Below are positions 33,149 to 41,906 of a stretch of DNA of 64,000 bases, one piece after another. The DNA lies in assembly GCF_016745505.1 (NCBI RefSeq), contig NZ_JAERUC010000196.1:58501-122500 (forward strand), given 5' to 3'. The notes below the pieces were generated by a model. It was not told the origin of the DNA. It was given only the letters and a program-made list of their open reading frames with translations, and did no database searches. A program made the translations under genes and the position numbers. This stretch comes from Streptomyces silvae (lineage in GTDB: Bacteria; Actinomycetota; Actinomycetes; Streptomycetales; Streptomycetaceae). Position 1 is the first letter of the stretch; each line of letters starts with the position of its first letter.

Positions 33149-34234
33149 ATGACTGACCAGACGTCTTCCCACCGGTCCGACGGCACGCCCTCCAGACGCG
33201 CCCCCAAGCCCCGTAAGCGCCGGCGCGGCCTCAAGATCACGCTCGGGATCCTGCTCGTGCTCCTGCTCGCGGGCGGTGGCACGGCCTACTGGATGTACAA
33301 GGACCTCGACGACAACATCACCGGCGTCGACATCGACAAGGCGCTCGGCGAGGACCGTCCCGAGAAGCTCCCCACCACCGGTCAGAACCTGCTCGTCCTC
33401 GGTTCCGACTCGCGCGCCGGCGCCGAGAACCAGGAGCTGGGCGGCGGCGGTGCCGTCAGCGGGGCGCGGTCCGACACCGCGCTGGTGGTGCACATACCCG
33501 AGGGCCGCACCGAGGCCGTCGCCGTGTCCATCCCGCGCGACACCCTCGTGACACGGCCCGAGTGCGTGAAGTCCGACGGTTCGGCCATGGCGTCCGCCGA
33601 GCGCGTCATGTTCAACTCCGTGTACTCGCAGGTCGGTCCGGCCTGTGTGGTGAAGACCGTCGAGAAGATGTCCGGGATCCGCATCGACCACTACCTGGAG
33701 ATCAACTTCGCCGGGTTCAAGGATCTGGTCGACGCCATCGGCGGCGTCACCGTCAAGGTCGAGGAGCCGATCAAGGACAAGGCCTCCGGCCTCGACCTCA
33801 CCGCCGGTACGCACAAGCTCGACGGCACCCAGTCCCTCGCCTACGTCCGTACGCGCCACGGCATCGGGGACGGCAGCGACCTGGGGCGCATCGGGCTCCA
33901 GCAGCAGTTCCTGCTCGCGCTGCTCACCGAGATCAAGTCGCAGGACCTGCTGGGCAGTCCGACGACGACGTACAGGATCGCCAACTCCGCGACCAAGTCG
34001 CTGACGACCGACGAGGGGCTCGCCTCCCTGACCTCGCTCAGCGAGTTCGCCCGCTCCATGAACGGCGTCGATCCCTCCACCATGGAGACGATCATGCTGC
34101 CGGTCGCCTACGACAAGCAGGACCCGAACCGCGTCGTGGCCGCCGAGCCGCAGGCGGGCGACCTCTGGAAGGCCATCCGCAAGGACGGCACGATCCCCGA
34201 GTCCGCGAAGAAGTCTCCGGCCACCGGCGGCTGA
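33149..34234 (+). CDS. LytR-CpsA-Psr (LCP) family glycopolymer ligase
   Basis: A 361-residue protein. A basic cytoplasmic N terminus (14 Arg/Lys within residues 1-30) leads to one membrane segment (about 29-50). The extracytoplasmic LCP domain has GSDSR (85-89), RSDT (107-110), IPRD (128-131) and the late RTRHGIGDGSDLGRI run, whose Arg and Asp residues bind the polyprenyl-pyrophosphate polymer. LCP proteins transfer teichoic acid, arabinogalactan or capsule to peptidoglycan. Placed next to the Stealth/GT genes, it probably attaches their product to the wall. Confidence 0.9.
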   Translation: MTDQTSSHRSDGTPSRRAPKPRKRRRGLKITLGILLVLLLAGGGTAYWMYKDLDDNITGVDIDKALGEDRPEKLPTTGQNLLVLGSDSRAGAENQELGGGGAVSGARSDTALVVHIPEGRTEAVAVSIPRDTLVTRPECVKSDGSAMASAERVMFNSVYSQVGPACVVKTVEKMSGIRIDHYLEINFAGFKDLVDAIGGVTVKVEEPIKDKASGLDLTAGTHKLDGTQSLAYVRTRHGIGDGSDLGRIGLQQQFLLALLTEIKSQDLLGSPTTTYRIANSATKSLTTDEGLASLTSLSEFARSMNGVDPSTMETIMLPVAYDKQDPNRVVAAEPQAGDLWKAIRKDGTIPESAKKSPATGG

Positions 34235-34251
34235 CCTGACATCCTTCGGGG

Positions 34252-34653
34252 ATGACGGATGAGAGGGCCCTCGTGATCGTCGACGCCGCCAATGTGGTGG
34301 GGTCGGTTCCGGACGGCTGGTGGCGGGACCGGCGGGGCGCCGCCGAGCGGCTGCGGGACTCGCTGGTCCCGTACGCCGCCCAGGGGCTGCCCGGGGAGTC
34401 CGGGCCCGTCGAGCTGGTGCTGGTCGTGGAGGGCGCCGCGCGTGGGGTCGCCTCCGTGCCGGGGGTGCGCGTGGAGGCGGCGCCCGGCAGCGGGGACGAT
34501 CTGATCGCCGAGCTGGCCGCCACCGCCCACGGCGTACGGACCTGTGTCGTCGTCACGGCCGACCGTGGGCTGCGGCAGCGGGTGGAGGCGTACGGGGCCC
34601 GGTGCACGGGCCCGCGTACGGTCCGGCCGCTGCCGCCGTCACGCGGGGTCTGA
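34252..34653 (+). CDS. NYN/PIN-like domain protein
   Basis: A 133-residue protein with the NYN/PIN acidic pattern: VIVDAANVVGSVPDGWW at the N terminus, GSGDDLIAELA mid-protein and VVVTADRGLRQRV near the end, giving the conserved Asp residues of the Mg-binding RNase fold. Similar Streptomyces proteins are often called NTP pyrophosphohydrolase. A role in RNA cleavage is likely from the fold but unproven. It follows the LCP gene by 17 bases. Confidence 0.75.
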   Translation: MTDERALVIVDAANVVGSVPDGWWRDRRGAAERLRDSLVPYAAQGLPGESGPVELVLVVEGAARGVASVPGVRVEAAPGSGDDLIAELAATAHGVRTCVVVTADRGLRQRVEAYGARCTGPRTVRPLPPSRGV

Positions 34654-34658
34654 CAGCG

Positions 34659-36161
34659 TCAGGACGCCTTCGCCATACGGCTGTTCCTTCGCCCGTACGC
34701 GAAGTAGATGATCACGCCGAGCAGCATCCAGATCGCGAACCGGAGCCAGGTCTCCGCAGGCAGGTTCAGCATCAGCCAGACCGACGCCGCGACCGAGACG
34801 ATCGGGAGCAGCGGCACCCACGGGGTGCGGAAGGCGCGGTGGAGGTCGGGGCGGGTGCGGCGCAGGACGATGACGCCGAGGGCCACGACCACGAAGGCGA
34901 AGAGCGTGCCGATGTTCACCAGGGTCGCCAGCTCGTTGATGCTCGTGAAGCCGGCCACGACCGCGATGATCACGCCGAGCAGGATGGTCGGGCGGTACGG
35001 GGTCCCGAAGCGCGGGTGTGTCACCGAGAAGAACCGCGGGAGCAGTCCGTCGCGGCTCATCGCGAAGAACACCCGGGTCTGGCCGAGCAGGAGGATCATG
35101 CAGACCGTGGTGAGGCCGACGGCCGCGCCGAAGCTGATGACACCCGCGTAGAAGGGGTGGCCGACGGCCTTGAAGGCGTCGGCGAGCGGGGCGCTGACGG
35201 AGAGTTCGGAGTAGTTCTGCATGCCGGTGACGACGATCGACACGGCGACGTAGAGCAGGGTGCAGATGACGAGCGAGGCGAGGATGCCGCGGGGCATGTC
35301 GCGCTGCGGGACCCTGGTCTCCTCGGCCGCGGTGGCCACGACATCGAAGCCGATGAAGGCGAAGAAGACGATGGAGGCCGCGGTGAAGATGCCCATGATG
35401 CCGAAGTTCGTCGGTTCGTAGCCGAAGATCAGCTGGACGAGCGGTGCGTCCAGGCCCGAGCCCGAGGGCTGCTTCTCCGCCTCGGGGATGAAGGGCGAGT
35501 AGTTGGACGCCTTGATGAAGAACAGGCCGGCGATGATCACGATGCCCACGACCGCCAGCTTGATGGCGACGACGACCGTGGTCACCCGGGCGGACAGCTT
35601 CATCCCGAGGACCAGGATCACGGTCAGGATCAGCACCAGGGCGAACGCCAGGATGTCGAAGCCGAAGCCGCTCGCCACGTCCGGGCCGGACAGCGCCTCG
35701 GGCATCGTCCAGCCGATGTTGTCCAGGAGCGAGCGGACGTAGCCGGACCAGCCGACCGCCACCACCGCCGTGCCCAGCGCGAACTCCAGCACCAGGTCCC
35801 AGCCGATGATCCAGGCGACCAGCTCGCCCAGGGAGGCGTAGGAGAAGGTGTACGCCGATCCCGCCACCGGGACGGTGGAGGCGAACTCGGCGTAGCAGAG
35901 GGCCGCGAGCGCGCAGACGATGCCCGCGGCGACGAACGCGAGGGCCGTGGCGGGGCCCGCCGTCTCCTTGGCGACCTTGCCCGTGAGGACGAAGATTCCG
36001 GTGCCGATGATGACACCCACCCCGAAGACCGTGAGGTCCAGCGCGGAGAGGGATTTCTTGAGCGCGTGCTCCGGTTCCTCGGTATCGCGGATGGACTGCT
36101 CGACCGTCTTGGTCCGGAACAGTCCCTTTCCGCTGGGGGGCGTGTCCTGCTGCGTGCTCAC
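34659..36161 (-). CDS. APC-family amino acid permease
   Basis: A 500-residue protein with 12 or more hydrophobic segments. The family run GVGVIIGTGIFVLTGKVAKETAGPA in TM1 gives the substrate-binding helix break, as in cationic amino acid (CAT/YfnA-type) transporters. GTG 36161 follows GGAGG; the upstream extension to 36242 is unlike the family. It converges on the NYN gene. The substrate is probably an amino acid but cannot be named. Confidence 0.85.
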   Translation of the reverse strand: MSTQQDTPPSGKGLFRTKTVEQSIRDTEEPEHALKKSLSALDLTVFGVGVIIGTGIFVLTGKVAKETAGPATALAFVAAGIVCALAALCYAEFASTVPVAGSAYTFSYASLGELVAWIIGWDLVLEFALGTAVVAVGWSGYVRSLLDNIGWTMPEALSGPDVASGFGFDILAFALVLILTVILVLGMKLSARVTTVVVAIKLAVVGIVIIAGLFFIKASNYSPFIPEAEKQPSGSGLDAPLVQLIFGYEPTNFGIMGIFTAASIVFFAFIGFDVVATAAEETRVPQRDMPRGILASLVICTLLYVAVSIVVTGMQNYSELSVSAPLADAFKAVGHPFYAGVISFGAAVGLTTVCMILLLGQTRVFFAMSRDGLLPRFFSVTHPRFGTPYRPTILLGVIIAVVAGFTSINELATLVNIGTLFAFVVVALGVIVLRRTRPDLHRAFRTPWVPLLPIVSVAASVWLMLNLPAETWLRFAIWMLLGVIIYFAYGRRNSRMAKAS

Positions 36162-36248
36162 CGGCGTACCTCCACGCACTCGTCGTGCACGCCATGATTC
36201 GGAACCGGACGCCCCGAAATACGCAGTACGCCCCGATTTCACGCGAAT

Positions 36249-36288
36249 GGGCCGGTCGGACCACCCGAGTGGGGTGGCCGACCGGCCC
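36249..36288 (-). terminator. terminator of dxs
   Basis: GGGCCGGTCGG/CCGACCGGCCC (11 bp) plus an inner 6-bp CCACCC/GGGTGG stem with one bulge and a 5-base loop, located between the dxs stop and the permease start. Confidence 0.75.
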
Positions 36289-36324
36289 GGCGCGGTGCTG
36301 AGCGGTGCTGTGCCGTGCGGAGGG

Positions 36325-38238
36325 TCAGTCGCGGACCGGCTCCACGGCCCGGCTCTCGTACCGGCCGTCGAGCTTGGCCACCAGGCCGGTGACCTGGCGG
36401 GCGATGTCCGGTGCGGTCAGCCCGATCTCGGCCATGACCTCGCCGCGCGAGGCGTGGTCGAGGAACACCGGCGGGATGCCGAAGTCGCGCAGCGGTACGT
36501 CGACGTCCGCGTCCCGCAGGGCCTGGGCGACGGCGGAGCCGACGCCGCCGGCCCTGCTGTTGTCCTCGACGGTGACGACGACCCGGTGGCCCGCGGCGAG
36601 CGGGGCGAGCGCCTCGTCGACGGGCTTGACCCAGCGCGGGTCGACCACCGTGGTGGAGATGCCCTGGGCGTCGAGCAGCGAGGCGATCTCCAGGCACATC
36701 GGGGCGAGCGCGCCGACGGAGACCAGGAGGACGTCGGGCGTGTCCGTGCCCGCGTCGCGCAGGACGTCCATGCCGCCGACGGTGCCGACGGCCTTGACCG
36801 CCGGGCCGACCGCGCCCTTGGAGAAGCGGACGACGGTGGGTGCGTCGTCCACGTCGACGGCCTCGCGCAGCTGGGCGCGGACCTGGTCGGCGTCGCGCGG
36901 GGCGGCGATGCGCAGGGTGGGCACGCACTGGAGGATCGACATGTCCCACATGCCGTTGTGCGAGGCGCCGTCCGTGCCCGTGACACCGGCCCGGTCCAGG
37001 ACGAAGGTCACGCCGCACTTGTGCAGGGCCACGTCCATCAGGACCTGGTCGAAGGCGCGGTTCAGGAAGGTCGCGTACACCGCGAAGACGGGGTGCAGAC
37101 CGCCGGTGGCCAGGCCCGCCGCGGAGACCGCGCCGTGCTGCTCGGCGATCCCGACGTCGTAGATCCGGTCCGGGAAGGCCTCCTCGAACTTGCCGAGGCC
37201 GACGGGCTGGAGCATGGCCGCCGTGATGGCGACGATGTCCTCGCGCTCGTGGCCCAGCTTGACCATTTCCTCGCCGAAGACCGAGGTCCAGTCGAGGCCG
37301 GAGGTCGAGATCGGCAGGCCGGTGTCCGGGTGGATCTTGCCGACCGCGTGGAAGCGGTCCGCCTCGTCCTGGAGGGCCGGGGTGTAGCCGCGGCCCTTCT
37401 CGGTGAGGCAGTGCACGATGACCGGGCCGCCGAAGCGCTTGGCCCGCTGGAGCGCGGACTCCAGGGCCTCGATGTCGTGGCCGTCGATCGGGCCGACGTA
37501 CTTCAGGCCGAGGTCCTCGAACATGCCCTGCGGGGCGATGAAGTCCTTGAGGCCCTTCTTGGCGCCGTGCAGGGTCTCGTACAGGGGCCTGCCGACGACC
37601 GGCGTGCGCTCCAGGAGGTCCTTGCCACGGGCCAGGAACCGCTCGTACCCGTCCGTGGTGCGGAGGGTGGCGAGGTGGTTCGCGAGGCCGCCGATGGTCG
37701 GGGCGTACGAGCGCTCGTTGTCGTTGACGACGATGACGAGGGGGCGGTCCTTGGCGGCGGCGATGTTGTTCAGCGCCTCCCAGGCCATGCCGCCGGTGAG
37801 CGCGCCGTCACCGATGACGGCGACGACGTGGTCGTCCTTGCCCAGGACCTCGTTGGCCTTGGCGAGGCCGTCGGCCCAGCCGAGGACCGTCGAGGCGTGG
37901 GAGTTCTCGATGACGTCGTGCTCGGACTCCGCGCGGGACGGGTATCCGGAGAGCCCGCCCTTGCTCTTGAGCTTCGAGAAGTCCTGCCGGCCGGTGAGCA
38001 GCTTGTGCACATAGCTCTGGTGGCCGGTGTCGAAGAGGACCTTGTCCTGCGGCGACTCGAAGACGCGGTGCAGGGCGATGGTCAGCTCGACCACGCCCAG
38101 GTTCGGGCCGAGGTGGCCGCCGGTCTTGGACACCGCCTCGACGAGGAAGGTACGGATCTCCCCGGCGAGCTGGTCCAGCTGCTCGAGGCCGAGCCGGTCC
38201 AGGTCGCGCGGTCCCCTGATGCGGGTCAGCAGATCCAC
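36325..38238 (-). CDS. dxs: 1-deoxy-D-xylulose-5-phosphate synthase
   Basis: A 637-residue thiamine-diphosphate enzyme making the first MEP-pathway intermediate from pyruvate and glyceraldehyde 3-phosphate. The TPP run GDGALTGGMAWEALNN, the HASTVLGWADGLAKA helix, the GPIDGHD site and the transketolase-like pyrimidine and C-terminal domains are all present at normal length. GTG 38238 is followed by the standard DLLTRIRGPRDL start. The flanking genes are unrelated, so it is a single transcription unit. Confidence 0.95.
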   Translation of the reverse strand: MDLLTRIRGPRDLDRLGLEQLDQLAGEIRTFLVEAVSKTGGHLGPNLGVVELTIALHRVFESPQDKVLFDTGHQSYVHKLLTGRQDFSKLKSKGGLSGYPSRAESEHDVIENSHASTVLGWADGLAKANEVLGKDDHVVAVIGDGALTGGMAWEALNNIAAAKDRPLVIVVNDNERSYAPTIGGLANHLATLRTTDGYERFLARGKDLLERTPVVGRPLYETLHGAKKGLKDFIAPQGMFEDLGLKYVGPIDGHDIEALESALQRAKRFGGPVIVHCLTEKGRGYTPALQDEADRFHAVGKIHPDTGLPISTSGLDWTSVFGEEMVKLGHEREDIVAITAAMLQPVGLGKFEEAFPDRIYDVGIAEQHGAVSAAGLATGGLHPVFAVYATFLNRAFDQVLMDVALHKCGVTFVLDRAGVTGTDGASHNGMWDMSILQCVPTLRIAAPRDADQVRAQLREAVDVDDAPTVVRFSKGAVGPAVKAVGTVGGMDVLRDAGTDTPDVLLVSVGALAPMCLEIASLLDAQGISTTVVDPRWVKPVDEALAPLAAGHRVVVTVEDNSRAGGVGSAVAQALRDADVDVPLRDFGIPPVFLDHASRGEVMAEIGLTAPDIARQVTGLVAKLDGRYESRAVEPVRD

Positions 38239-38362
38239 CCGTGCCTCCTTGCGTGTGAGCTGATCGAGCTTGCCGATCCGATGAGTCTAATGTTCCGCCG
38301 ACGGCCCCGGTCATCGGGCGGCGCATTCCGTCGCGCCGCGCCGGTTCCCGCCGGACGCGCGG

Positions 38363-38392
38363 GTGCCCGACGTCACGGAGGACGCCGGGCAC
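38363..38392 (-). terminator. terminator of the xylFGH-type operon
   Basis: A stem of 7 + 4 bp with a single internal mismatch and a 6-base loop (38363-38374 with 38381-38392), just after the permease stop on the minus strand. Confidence 0.65.
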
Positions 38393-38411
38393 ATGTGCGC
38401 AGGTGCGAAGG

Positions 38412-39689
38412 TCAGGCGCGGCCTGCGGTCTTCTGCGTCTTGCGGCTGATGGAGTCGATGACGACCGTGATGAGAAGAACAGCGCCGGTGATCATGTAGT
38501 TGATCGGCGTGGCGATGCCTTCGAGGGCCAGGCCGTACTGGATCGAGACGATCACCATGACGCCGAGCAGGGCGTTCCAGGTGCGGCCCCTGCCACCGAA
38601 GAGGCTCGTGCCGCCGATGACGGCCGCCGCGATGACGTTCATCAGGAGGTCACCGCCGCCGGATCCCTGGTTGGCTGCCGCGATCTTGGAGGCCCAGAAC
38701 AGGCCGCCGATCGCCGCGAAGGTGCCGGCGATGGAGAAGACCGAGATCCGGATCGCGGTGACGTTGATGCCCGCGCGGCGGGACGCCTCGACGCTGCCGC
38801 CGAGCGCGAAGATCTTCCGGCCGTAGGCGGTGCGGCGCAGGACGAAGTCCGTACCGACCAGGACCACGAGGAAGAGGACCAGGGCCAGCGGGAGACCGCG
38901 GTACTGGTTGAACATGAACGCGGCGCCGAAGGAGAACAGCGCCAGGATGGCGGTGCGCACCACGATGTCGACGAGCGGCCGCGACGGGACGCCCGCGGCC
39001 TCGCGGCGGCGGGTGTCCAGGAAGGCGGAGAGGAAGTAGCCGATCACCGCGACGGCCGCGAGGCCGTAGGCGGCGGCGACGTCCGTGAAGTAGTAGGTGG
39101 TCAGCTTGCCGATGACGCCGTCGCTGTCCAGGTTGATGGTGCCGGTGTCGCCGAGCAACTGGAGCATGAAGCCCAGCCAGAACAACAGACCGGCGAGGGT
39201 GACGGCGAATGCGGGGGCGCCGATCCGCGCGAAGAAGAAGCCGTGGATCGCGCCGATGACCGCACCGCTGGCGATCGCGATGAGGACGGCGAGCCACTCG
39301 TTCACCCCGTGGGTGACGCTGAGCACGGCCACGACCGCGCCGGCGACACCGCTGACCGAGCCGACCGAGAGGTCGATCTCACCGAGCAGCAGCACGAAGA
39401 TGATGCCGACGGCCATCATGCCGGTGGCCACCATCGTGACCGCGATGTCGCTGACGTTCTTCGCGGAGAGGAACTCGGAGTTCAGGCTCTGGAAGACGAC
39501 GCAGATGATGAGCAGGCCGATGACCACGGGGATCGAGCCGAGGTCACCGCCGCGCATCTTGCGCTTGAACTCGGTGAGGTATCCGGCGAGGCCCTGCTCG
39601 CGGACGAGCAGCCGGGGGTCGACCACGGTGTCGGCGCCCTTGGCCGCCTCCGGGTTGACCACTGCGGTGGACGTCTTGTCGGTTGTCAC
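38412..39689 (-). CDS. xylH: sugar ABC transporter permease (XylH/RbsC type)
   Basis: A 425-residue membrane protein with about ten hydrophobic segments. It carries the family runs LLGEIDLSVGSVSGVAGA and GGTSLFGGRGRTWNALLGV of the BPD_transp_2 (ribose/xylose-type) permeases. GTG 39689 overlaps the ATPase stop by four bases; the longer frame is an artefact. It forms the pore for the XylF-bound sugar. The substrate is taken as a pentose, most likely xylose, from the ROK/xyl context; this is inference. Confidence 0.88.
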   Translation of the reverse strand: MTTDKTSTAVVNPEAAKGADTVVDPRLLVREQGLAGYLTEFKRKMRGGDLGSIPVVIGLLIICVVFQSLNSEFLSAKNVSDIAVTMVATGMMAVGIIFVLLLGEIDLSVGSVSGVAGAVVAVLSVTHGVNEWLAVLIAIASGAVIGAIHGFFFARIGAPAFAVTLAGLLFWLGFMLQLLGDTGTINLDSDGVIGKLTTYYFTDVAAAYGLAAVAVIGYFLSAFLDTRRREAAGVPSRPLVDIVVRTAILALFSFGAAFMFNQYRGLPLALVLFLVVLVGTDFVLRRTAYGRKIFALGGSVEASRRAGINVTAIRISVFSIAGTFAAIGGLFWASKIAAANQGSGGGDLLMNVIAAAVIGGTSLFGGRGRTWNALLGVMVIVSIQYGLALEGIATPINYMITGAVLLITVVIDSISRKTQKTAGRA

Positions 39690-40474
39690 TTCTGGGCCTC
39701 CGCGTTGCGCGCCGCACGACGGGTCACGGCGTTCTCCGTGGCGCCCGTGATGGCGGAGATGATCTCTTCCTGCGAGGTGGTCTTCACATCGAAGACACCG
39801 TTGTTCCGGCCCAGCCGGAGCACCGCGACCTTGTCGGCGACGGCCTTCACATCGGCCATGTTGTGGCTGATGAGGATGACCGCGTGACCGCGCTCGCGCA
39901 GCCGCTCGACGAGGTCGAGGACCTGCGCGGTCTGCTCGACACCGAGGGCGGCGGTCGGCTCGTCGAGGATGACGAGCTTGGGCTCGCCCAGCATCGAACG
40001 GGCGATGGCGACCGTCTGGCGCTGACCGCCGGACAGGGACGCGATCGGGATGCGGACGCTGGGGATGCGGATCGACAGCGTGCTGAGGAGCTCGCGCGAG
40101 CGGCGCTCCATCTCGACCTCGTCGAGGATCCCGAACTTGCGGAGCTCCCTGCCGAGGTAGAGGTTGCCGACGACGTCGATGTTGTCGCAGAGCGCGAGGT
40201 CCTGGTAGACGGTCGCGATCCCCAGGTTCTGGGCATCGTGCGGCTTGGATATCTGGACCGGGCGGCCGTCCCACTCGATGACTCCGTCATCGATGGGGTG
40301 CACACCTGCGATCGTCTTCACCAGCGTTGATTTACCGGCGCCGTTGTCACCCACCAGGGCGACCACCTCACCGGCGTGGACCTCAAGCTCTACGTCGGTG
40401 AGCGCCTGGACGGCACCGAACCGCTTGGAGACCCCTCGCAACGCCAACACGGGCGTAGCGGACACGTGAACCAT
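39686..40474 (-). CDS. xylG: sugar ABC transporter ATPase (XylG-like, single domain)
   Basis: A 262-residue ATPase with Walker A GDNGAGKST, signature SLSGGQRQ and Walker B KLVILDEPTAAL. Unlike E. coli XylG or RbsA, which contain two fused ATPase halves, it has one domain, so it must act as a homodimer; this is usual for the Streptomyces xyl set. It overlaps the permease gene by 4 bases. ATG 40474 is used; the GTG at 40465 is possible. Confidence 0.88.
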   Translation of the reverse strand: MVHVSATPVLALRGVSKRFGAVQALTDVELEVHAGEVVALVGDNGAGKSTLVKTIAGVHPIDDGVIEWDGRPVQISKPHDAQNLGIATVYQDLALCDNIDVVGNLYLGRELRKFGILDEVEMERRSRELLSTLSIRIPSVRIPIASLSGGQRQTVAIARSMLGEPKLVILDEPTAALGVEQTAQVLDLVERLRERGHAVILISHNMADVKAVADKVAVLRLGRNNGVFDVKTTSQEEIISAITGATENAVTRRAARNAEAQK

Positions 40475-40564
40475 CTCCTTCGCCGCCTGACCCGGCGGGG
40501 ATACCGCGCCTCTGGGGGGAGGCTCGGTGGTTGAGCAGAAGAGTGAGAGAGAGCAGAAGCATTC

Positions 40565-40616
40565 TGTCCGGCACCCGGCCCGGCAGCGGGACAGTTGATG
40601 GACCGGGCGCCGGACA
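40565..40616 (-). promoter_or_regulatory. stem-loop between binding-protein and ATPase genes
   Basis: TGTCCGGC (40565-40572) pairs with GCCGGACA (40609-40616), with an inner CCCGG/CCGGG pair. It lies in the 196-base gap after the binding-protein stop and may partly stop transcription or protect the upstream mRNA. Confidence 0.5.
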
Positions 40617-40670
40617 GGCTTCGCGGGGCCGCCCGGCCCTGCCCCGGGGGGCCGGCCGGGCGGCTGGGGC

Positions 40671-41780
40671 CTAGTTCAGGCCGGCGTCGGTGCAGGCGGC
40701 CTTGTACTTGGCCGAGCAGATCTCGTCGAGCGTCCAGATGCCGTCCTTGATGACGGTCTCCTTGATGTTCGTCTTGGTCAGCGAGATGACCGGGACGATG
40801 ACCGTCGGGATGCCCTTGGTGCCGGCATTGTCGATCTTGGACGTGGCGATGGAGTCGAGCTTCTCGCCCTTGGCGAGTGCGACGGCCATCTCCGCGGCGA
40901 CGATGCCCTCCTGCGGGTAGGACTTGTAGACGCTCATGAACTGCTCACCGGTGAGGATGCGCTGCACACCGGCGAGTTCGGCGTCCTGGCCGGTGACCGG
41001 CGGGAGCTTGGAGAGACCGGCGGACTTGAGGGCCTGGATGATGCCGCCCGCCATGCCGTCGTTGGCGGAGTAGACGCCGGCGATCTTGTCCTTGCCGAGG
41101 GCCGTGATCGCGCCCTCCATGTTGGCGTTGGCGTTCTCCGGCTTCCACTCCTTGGTGTCGTACTCCTTGCCGTACGTCACCTTGCCGTCGAGCACCGACT
41201 TGGCACCCTTCTTGAAGAGCGCGGCGTTCGGGTCGGTGATCGCGCCGTTCATCATCACGATGGTGGGCTTGGCGGCGTCGCCCAGCGCCTCCAGCAGGGC
41301 CTTGCCCTGCGCGCGGCCGACCTCTTCGTTGTCGAAGGAGGTGTAGGCGTCGATCGGGCCCTCGGCGAGGCGGTCGAAGGCGACGACGGGGATGCCCTCG
41401 TCCTTGGCCTTCTTCACGCTGTTCTCGATGGCCTTGGCGTCGACGGCGTCGATGATGAGCGCGTCGACCTTGTTCGTGATCATGGTGTCGACCTGCTGCG
41501 CCTGCAGCGTGGCGTCCTGCTTGGCGTTGGCGTAGACGACCTCGCCCTTGCCGCTGGTCAGCTCGCTGACCTTCTTCTCGATGACCGGCTTGTCGAACTT
41601 CTCGTAACGGGCGGTGACGTTCTCGGGAAGGAGCAGGCCGATCTTGATCGCGTCGCCCTTCTTACCCGAGTCCGTGGAGGCCTTGTCGCCCGACTCCTTG
41701 GCACTCCCGCAAGCGGCGAGCGAGACGGCCATGGTGGTGGCGGCAACGGCAACGGCGGCACGACGCATACGCGTGTTCAT
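40671..41780 (-). CDS. xylF: sugar-binding lipoprotein (XylF-like)
   Basis: A 369-residue lipoprotein. A hydrophobic N terminus ends in LAACG. The mature part is a periplasmic-binding-protein-1 fold with the run IGLLLPENVTARYEKFD, NAKQDATLQAQQVDTMI and VVAFDRLAEG typical of D-xylose-binding proteins. It delivers the sugar to the XylGH transporter. It is the first gene of the operon and lies 120 bases downstream of the ROK regulator gene on the same strand. Confidence 0.88.
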   Translation of the reverse strand: MNTRMRRAAVAVAATTMAVSLAACGSAKESGDKASTDSGKKGDAIKIGLLLPENVTARYEKFDKPVIEKKVSELTSGKGEVVYANAKQDATLQAQQVDTMITNKVDALIIDAVDAKAIENSVKKAKDEGIPVVAFDRLAEGPIDAYTSFDNEEVGRAQGKALLEALGDAAKPTIVMMNGAITDPNAALFKKGAKSVLDGKVTYGKEYDTKEWKPENANANMEGAITALGKDKIAGVYSANDGMAGGIIQALKSAGLSKLPPVTGQDAELAGVQRILTGEQFMSVYKSYPQEGIVAAEMAVALAKGEKLDSIATSKIDNAGTKGIPTVIVPVISLTKTNIKETVIKDGIWTLDEICSAKYKAACTDAGLN

Positions 41781-41867
41781 TTTCGAACCTCCCTGACGAG
41801 GCCGCGACGTTGCGGCCGAGGTGGCTGGAAGTCAACTCGGCCGCGAGGTCAGCGTCAAGGAGTAAAT

Positions 41868-41906
41868 ACTTAACGAGATGACAACGGTGCCATTCGTTAT
41901 CTAAGT
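41868..41906. promoter_or_regulatory. imperfect dyad before xylF
   Basis: ACTTAACGA (41868-41876) and TCGTTATCTAAGT (41894-41906) form an imperfect inverted repeat in an AT-rich patch about 90-125 bases before the xylF start and touching the 3' end of the ROK gene. Its placement suits a ROK repressor site or the xylF promoter. Confidence 0.45.

Noticed and set aside
23923..34234. Secondary-metabolite cluster (aminoglycoside-like sugar genes)
   Set aside because: DegT and Gfo/Idh genes occur in such clusters, but the two Stealth enzymes and the LCP ligase point to a wall polymer. No PKS, NRPS or dehydratase set is present.
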